Made by a program: the position numbers and the translations under genes. 45,593 bases of DNA from CAZVFX01 sp964626565 (GTDB lineage Bacteria > Myxococcota_A > UBA9042 > CAIXZC01). The stretch spans positions 1-45,593 of the forward strand of contig CAZVFX010000059.1 in assembly GCA_964626565.1 (NCBI GenBank). Reading direction: 5' to 3'. Positions 41,473 to 45,593 of the stretch are shown piece after piece. The first letter of the stretch is position 1. Every line of letters begins with the position of its first letter. Under the pieces are notes generated by a model that was not told the origin of the DNA, did no database searches, and saw nothing but the letters and a program-made list of their open reading frames with translations.

Positions 41473-41945
41473 CCCAGATCCAGCTCCTCTTCATGGATGT
41501 TTTCGTCGCTCCCCACTTTCTCCAGCACCACCTCCCCGATGTCATTGCCCGACGCCGGGTCCAGAAAAGACCCTTCCAGCCGTTCTTTCCCGTCAACATC
41601 GGTCAGCTCGAGGGTGGCGACGATCTGCGCCCCGTCGCAACTCGTGAAGGAAAAAGCCAGAACACCGTTTCGCAACTCACCCTCGTTCACGTAAACACAG
41701 GGGCACGGGGCGAATCTGAAACTCTTGTGGAAATCTTCAGTATAGAACAGCATCACGCCGGAAACGTCCTTGGCGTATTGCCCTACGGCCAGTTGAAGTT
41801 TGCCGGCAAACTGGGAGTGGAACTGCGGCAGTTCCACATCGTCGGCGCCAGGCGGACTCTGCCACATGCCGGTGACGTCGTCCTCGGTGCTGCAGGCGGA
41901 CGCACAGAAAAGGGTCGCAAGAACCAATATCGTCAGTCGCCGCAT
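41460..41945 (-). CDS. Small lipoprotein of unknown function
   Basis: 161 residues. Signal peptide with lipobox ASAC, then TEDDVTGMWQSP, a beta-rich body with a CPC motif (FAPCPCVYVNEG) and a further Cys in FTSCDGAQ, ending in an acidic EELDLGCPE. The sequence from GMWQS onwards reads like a small lipocalin-type barrel (GxW motif near the mature N-terminus, alternating strands); this is tentative. It overlaps the AMMECR1 gene upstream and the outer-membrane-protein gene downstream by 13 bp each. Confidence 0.75.
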   Translation of the reverse strand: MRRLTILVLATLFCASACSTEDDVTGMWQSPPGADDVELPQFHSQFAGKLQLAVGQYAKDVSGVMLFYTEDFHKSFRFAPCPCVYVNEGELRNGVLAFSFTSCDGAQIVATLELTDVDGKERLEGSFLDPASGNDIGEVVLEKVGSDENIHEEELDLGCPE

Positions 41946-42520
41946 ACCACTTTCGCTCCGTCCGGGTCCGACTCACTGAACACCTCGGCGCTGAAAATCT
42001 CGATGGTCGCGCCCTTGCGCCAGCTATCCACCGGTAACCCCGCCTTGGAGCAGGTGTGGTCCAGAAACTCGTCCCGGTCCCAGCCATATTCCACCGCCAC
42101 CTGAGGCAGCAGGACTCCACTGTTGTATCCCTGGGTTATATAGATACCGTGAACACCCACTTCGATTTCGGTGACATCGGTGATCTGGCGCAAAGGTGTG
42201 AGCGCCGAAATTTCGAATTCGATGTCGCGCACTTCCTCCGCTCTGACATTGGGGAAGCGGGGATCGCCAAAGGCCGAGGAAAGCGCCATCTGCTGCACAA
42301 CTTCGACTAGCGGCCGATCTCCTCTGAAGGTGCCGATGCATCCTCGCAGCCGCCCGCGCACCGTCAAAGTCACGAACGCGCCCCGGTGCTCGGCCAGAGG
42401 GCCCGTCGGGTCGGCAGGAAGTGGAGGCAGGTCCTCACCCGCCAGGTGCGCTTCCACCGAACTTCTGGCGGTGGCCAGCAGCAGCTTCTTCTCCTCCACG
42501 CTAAGCTGGGTGTCGCCCAT
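41933..42520 (-). CDS. AMMECR1-domain protein (AmmeMemoRadiSam system protein A type)
   Basis: 195 residues covering the AMMECR1 domain: GAFVTLTVRGRLRGCIGTFRG with the invariant LRGCIG motif, SSAFGDPRFPNVRAEE, FEISALTPLRQI, GVHGIYITQGYNSGVLLPQVA and WDRDEFLDHTCSKAGLP. In many prokaryotes it is found with a MEMO protein and a radical SAM protein; neither is in this window. The biochemical role is unknown, with RNA or protein modification proposed. The ATG has GAGGGG six bases upstream. First gene of an overlapping three-gene operon. Confidence 0.92.
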   Translation of the reverse strand: MGDTQLSVEEKKLLLATARSSVEAHLAGEDLPPLPADPTGPLAEHRGAFVTLTVRGRLRGCIGTFRGDRPLVEVVQQMALSSAFGDPRFPNVRAEEVRDIEFEISALTPLRQITDVTEIEVGVHGIYITQGYNSGVLLPQVAVEYGWDRDEFLDHTCSKAGLPVDSWRKGATIEIFSAEVFSESDPDGAKVVCGD

Positions 42521-42563
42521 TTGTTTCCCCTCACCGCGCTACCAGCATCACCGTAACGATAGA

Positions 42564-42592
42564 CTTATACACCAAACGATGCTCATTGACCA
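42564..42592 (-). promoter_or_regulatory. Promoter for the AMMECR1 operon
   Basis: On the minus strand TGGTCA (42592-42587) and TATAAG (42569-42564) are 17 bp apart, with four and five of six matches. The -35 box overlaps an inverted repeat at 42587-42599. Confidence 0.42.
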
Positions 42593-42626
42593 GCGGTCAG
42601 GAGGTGAGTTACCCTCGCGTGCGAGG
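42587..42626. promoter_or_regulatory. Two inverted repeats in the AMMECR1/PfkB divergent region
   Basis: TGACC-AGC-GGTCA at 42587-42599 covers the -35 box of the AMMECR1 promoter. CCTCGC-GT-GCGAGG at 42613-42626 is a perfect 14-bp palindrome 24 bp before the PfkB start. Both look like operator sites, but no regulator is identified. Confidence 0.4.
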
Positions 42627-42650
42627 CGATGCCGGACCTTGGAGTATGCG

Positions 42651-43490
42651 ATGACCAACAGGTTTCTTTGCCTGGGAAATTTCACTTTGGACATTCAGGG
42701 CGATGGAGTCACCCCGGGCGGCTCGGTCTTCTATAGCGGTAGCGCTGCGCGGGCTCTCGGAATGGATGTCAGGATTCTGGCGGGTGCGTCCCGCTCTTTC
42801 CCGCTGAGGGATGCCGCGGCTCTGCAGTCAGCGGACGTGCGGCTCATCGAGGGTCCGCACTGCACGACCATGGAGAATGTTTACTCGGACAGTGGCCGGG
42901 AGCAGTTTGTCCATGCCGAGGGGCCGAGCATTCCCTTTGGCGCGTTCCCTTCGGCCTGGCTCGAAGATTCCGTGGTTCTGCTGTGTCCCGTCTTCCGGGA
43001 GTTGGAACCCGAAACTTCGCGGCGGACGAGGGGACTTGTTACCGGTGCGTCCGTCCAGGGTTGGCTGCGGAAGAAAGGGGAAGGCGGCAGGGTCGAGTGT
43101 TATGCCGACACCGGTTTTCTGGACGACCTTCAAGGAATCGACGTGCTGTTCTACAGCGTTGAAGACCTCGGTGGGCATCCCGAACTGGTCGAGAAGTTCC
43201 GCCGCGTCGCACCCATCGTGGTGGAAACCCGCGGACCGGGCGGAGCATTTGTCACTATGGACAATGCTACAACGCATTTCCCCGCGCAGGATACCGTCGA
43301 GGTCGACCCGACGGGTGCGGGGGACACTTTTGCGGCCGCGTTTCTGGCTCACTACGTAAGGCACCGGTCGCCGCCGGACGCAGCTCGGTTCGCGACCCGT
43401 CTGGCAGAAGTGATGGTCGCGCACACCGGCCCTCTCACCAGGGACCAGGTGCGGCGAGTCGAAGGCTGTCCCATAGAATTCAGGCGATAG
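42651..43490 (+). CDS. PfkB-family carbohydrate kinase
   Basis: 279 residues of the ribokinase/PfkB fold. N-terminal LGNFTLDIQGDGVTPGGSVFYSGSAARALG is the substrate-binding GG region; the C-terminal DPTGAGDTFAAAF holds the catalytic Asp and the anion hole, with ETRGPGGAFVT before it. It phosphorylates a sugar or related alcohol; the substrate cannot be read from sequence. The protein is a little shorter than the usual 300 or more. The ATG at 42651 has GGAG upstream and lies downstream of two inverted repeats. The membrane phosphotransferase gene starts 2 bp after its stop, so the two are probably co-translated and functionally linked. Confidence 0.9.
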   Translation: MTNRFLCLGNFTLDIQGDGVTPGGSVFYSGSAARALGMDVRILAGASRSFPLRDAAALQSADVRLIEGPHCTTMENVYSDSGREQFVHAEGPSIPFGAFPSAWLEDSVVLLCPVFRELEPETSRRTRGLVTGASVQGWLRKKGEGGRVECYADTGFLDDLQGIDVLFYSVEDLGGHPELVEKFRRVAPIVVETRGPGGAFVTMDNATTHFPAQDTVEVDPTGAGDTFAAAFLAHYVRHRSPPDAARFATRLAEVMVAHTGPLTRDQVRRVEGCPIEFRR

Positions 43491-43492
43491 GG

Positions 43493-45517
43493 TTGAAAAA
43501 GGGCATGACCGGCAAACCGAACTGGCGAAAGCGGGCAGTAACCGCGTGGACGGCGAATTTCCTTGCCGCCCTGCCGGTTGCCATCCTCATCAAGCTCTCA
43601 ATTCTGGCCAACAACATATGGGGAACCGAAGGGTACGAATCGGTCCACTCCGTCCTGTTGAAATCTCCGCTCTTCTTCGGGTCCGACATTCTGGCGGCCG
43701 CGGTTGTGGCTCTCGTGGCCAGCGCCGCGGCGTTGCCCTGGCTGATGCTCGAGAAGCGGCGGCTGGCGCTGGCCGCGGCCATTGCCGTTCAGGCGTTCCA
43801 CGGTTCGTTCTCGGTGGTGAGCTGTTTTGCCTCCATGTATGAGGGAGGTTTCATCAACAAGCAGGCCATCGACGCAGCCCTGCTTGAGCAAGCGGGAGAG
43901 CTGGGCGACTGGGTGCCCGCGCTCGCCAAGTCGGTGGGCAGTTACGTCTCTTTCTGGTCGGTAACCTGGCTGTTGTTCCTCACCTTCCTCGGCGGGGTTG
44001 TGCTCGTTTTCGCCCCGAAGCTCGTCGCCCGCTGGCGGACCGTCAAGACGCGGGCGCTGCGCGCCAGGACTGTTGCCTGCATCCTCGCCGGTGAAACTGT
44101 GTTGACCATGGTTATCCTCCCCTTCCTCATGAGTGGCGAGATTGGTGGCATCCGCATCAGGACGTGGGAGATGGAGAAGAACCCGGTGGTGGAGTTGGGG
44201 GCCTCCTACCTGCGGCCGCTGATGAAGAGCTTCGGCCCGCAGCGGCAGCGCGACGGTGACCCTTTCATCATGGACATGACTTCGGTCTCGACGGAACTGG
44301 CGAGTCCGGCAACGCCTCTTCTTCCGGGGATTCCGAAGCGAACGAACGTGCTTCTAGTCGTTGCGGAGTCGGTGGGCCAGACATACCTGTCATGGGAGGA
44401 GGACCCGGTGCCGTTTCTGGCCCGCGGCTTCAAGTCCCGGAAAGGGGCCATGTTCGAGGGTCACAACGCCAGTTGGTCGCTGACGACTAAGGCCCATCTC
44501 GCGCTGCTCTGCTCCGAGTTGCCCTATCCCAGCTACAAGTCGATTACCAGCATCAATCCCGGCATGCCGTGCCGTTGCCTTCCGGAGGAGCTTGGCGAGC
44601 AGGGGTACTTCACCGCCTACATCACCAGCCAGGACCTGGCGTTCGACCGCCGTATGCGATTTCTGCGGCACCGGGGATTTGACCTGACTCTGGACATGAA
44701 CAACATGCCGGGGCATGAGACTGCGTGGGAGGGACCGTGGGGAATTGACGACCGGGTGACGGTTGACGCAGTGCTGGATGTCATCCGAGAAGAGCGCGCT
44801 CAGCCTTTCTTCATCGTGGTCGAGACCTTCGCTGCCCACCATCCGTTCCTGGTCGCGCCGGAGCACAAGGAATACGAGCAAAGCGAACGGGTGCAGGTCT
44901 ACCTGAGAGCCATCCGGTTTCTGGATGACCGTATTCGAGACCTCGTGGAGGGGGTTGAGGAGGCCGGGCTGGGAGACGAAACACTTATCGTGATCGTCGC
45001 CGACCACGGTGAGGCGCACGGCAATCATGCCGGGCGAAATGTGTACGACCCGGTGATCCGGGTGCCCATGATTATCCTGGGACCGCAGGTGGCCTCCGGC
45101 CCGTTGACCATACCCCATACCACGTCTCACATAGATGTGGCGCCCACCGTTCTTGGTCTCCTAGGCCTCGAGGTCCCTTGCACCATGAAAGGGCGTGACC
45201 TGACTCAGTCGACCGAGCAGCGCTTCTCCCTGTTTGGAGGCCGCCCGCCCAAGTTCCAGCTCGGGGTCGCTGATGGGCGGTGGAAGTTTATCCTCGAGGA
45301 CGAAAGTCTGGAGAAGCTGTACGACATTTACGACGATCCCGGCGAGATGAACAACCTTGCCGGCGAGTTTCCCGACGTGTCGAGACGCTACCGCGACAAG
45401 GTGGAGGAGTGGCAACTCTACTCCGAGAACCTCATCGAAAACTACGCCGAGATTCTGGCGCAACACGAGTGTGGCCAGCAACGAAAACAGCAGTCCGAAG
45501 GCGAAAGTCGCCGGTGA
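43493..45517 (+). CDS. LTA-synthase/sulfatase-like membrane phosphotransferase (alkaline phosphatase superfamily)
   Basis: 674 residues. About five membrane helices in the first 230 residues are followed by an extracytoplasmic alkaline-phosphatase-superfamily domain (about 285-640). Metal-site motifs are VVAESVG (Glu), a likely Thr nucleophile in WSLTTKAH, HHPF and VADHGEAHG (Asp, His), with SHIDVAPTVLGLLG after them. This is the layout of lipoteichoic-acid synthases and of Gram-negative OpgB/EptA-type enzymes that add phosphoglycerol or phosphoethanolamine to envelope glycans or lipids; sulfatases share it, but the Cys/Ser-x-Pro-x-Arg motif is not seen. TTG start 2 bp after the kinase stop; an ATG at 43505 is less likely because the AAAGGG before it is too close. 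Probable role: modifying a surface polymer. Confidence 0.88.
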   Translation: MKKGMTGKPNWRKRAVTAWTANFLAALPVAILIKLSILANNIWGTEGYESVHSVLLKSPLFFGSDILAAAVVALVASAAALPWLMLEKRRLALAAAIAVQAFHGSFSVVSCFASMYEGGFINKQAIDAALLEQAGELGDWVPALAKSVGSYVSFWSVTWLLFLTFLGGVVLVFAPKLVARWRTVKTRALRARTVACILAGETVLTMVILPFLMSGEIGGIRIRTWEMEKNPVVELGASYLRPLMKSFGPQRQRDGDPFIMDMTSVSTELASPATPLLPGIPKRTNVLLVVAESVGQTYLSWEEDPVPFLARGFKSRKGAMFEGHNASWSLTTKAHLALLCSELPYPSYKSITSINPGMPCRCLPEELGEQGYFTAYITSQDLAFDRRMRFLRHRGFDLTLDMNNMPGHETAWEGPWGIDDRVTVDAVLDVIREERAQPFFIVVETFAAHHPFLVAPEHKEYEQSERVQVYLRAIRFLDDRIRDLVEGVEEAGLGDETLIVIVADHGEAHGNHAGRNVYDPVIRVPMIILGPQVASGPLTIPHTTSHIDVAPTVLGLLGLEVPCTMKGRDLTQSTEQRFSLFGGRPPKFQLGVADGRWKFILEDESLEKLYDIYDDPGEMNNLAGEFPDVSRRYRDKVEEWQLYSENLIENYAEILAQHECGQQRKQQSEGESRR

Positions 45518-45545
45518 TCCTGCCTGGATTTGTGCACGGGCAGGA
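45518..45545 (+). terminator. Possible weak hairpin after the membrane phosphotransferase gene
   Basis: TCCTGCC (45518-45524) pairs perfectly with GGCAGGA (45539-45545) around a 14-base loop, starting directly after the stop codon. No T-tract follows, so it is not a typical intrinsic terminator. Confidence 0.22.
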
Positions 45546-45593
45546 CCTGCTATCCATTGGACATTGTCCCACGCATGCGTTATCAATGCCGAG

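Overview
This GC-rich window carries 29 protein-coding genes on both strands, with little intergenic space and no rRNA, tRNA, CRISPR array, IS element or phage gene that I could recognise. It looks like a chromosomal segment from a Myxococcota or other former Deltaproteobacteria lineage. The grounds are secreted Cys-rich proteins with CG.DGCGGSCG modules, lipoproteins with long acidic linkers after the lipobox, a MYXO-CTERM-like tail, a PEGA-domain Ser/Thr kinase next to an FHA sigma-54 activator, and PilZ-like and HD-GYP proteins. The placement is an inference and I cannot name a genus. Roughly a third of the genes appear to start at GTG or TTG.

Layout. 1-3.4 kb (+): peptidase T, an S-adenosylmethionine hydrolase-family protein and a receiver/HD-GYP protein. 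3.4-6.2 kb (-): a PocR/PAS-type sensor kinase-like protein and a lysine-rich exported protein. 6.3-11.9 kb: a TCA-cycle block, with aconitase (-) divergent from citrate synthase and isocitrate dehydrogenase (+). 11.9-13.7 kb (-): a small membrane protein and a tRNA-nucleotidyltransferase-like HD protein with a degenerate catalytic site. 13.7-27.5 kb: a surface-protein island with a divergent control region. One large Cys-rich Kazal-type lipoprotein is read leftward, and four lipoproteins (IgGFc-binding-like; IPT/TIG plus beta-propeller; two propeller proteins) form an apparent rightward operon. 27.6-33.7 kb: a PilZ-like protein; a leftward operon of a GT-C-like membrane protein, a metallo-beta-lactamase-fold protein and a MYXO-CTERM-like protein; and a HEAT-repeat lipoprotein. 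33.7-39.9 kb (-): an overlapping operon of a GH113-like lipoprotein, a Wzx/MurJ-type flippase, a Ser/Thr kinase with PEGA domains and an FHA sigma-54 activator. 40.0-42.5 kb (-): an overlapping operon of AMMECR1, a lipoprotein and a putative outer-membrane protein. 42.6-45.5 kb (+): a PfkB sugar kinase and an LTA-synthase-like membrane phosphotransferase/sulfatase.

Most notable: (1) the flippase/glycosidase/kinase/FHA-sigma54 operon reads as a self-contained phospho-signalling unit for a surface polysaccharide; (2) three consecutive lipoproteins carry 7, 14 and 14 copies of one propeller-blade motif, matching one, two and two seven-bladed propellers; (3) a receiver protein lacking the phospho-acceptor Asp faces a kinase in which no H-box is visible; (4) isocitrate dehydrogenase lacks all five NADP-selecting residues known from E. 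coli; (5) a CCA-like protein has lost catalytic nucleotidyltransferase residues but kept its HD site. Starts were chosen from ribosome-binding sites and promoters. Domain assignments come from reading motifs by eye, without database searches.
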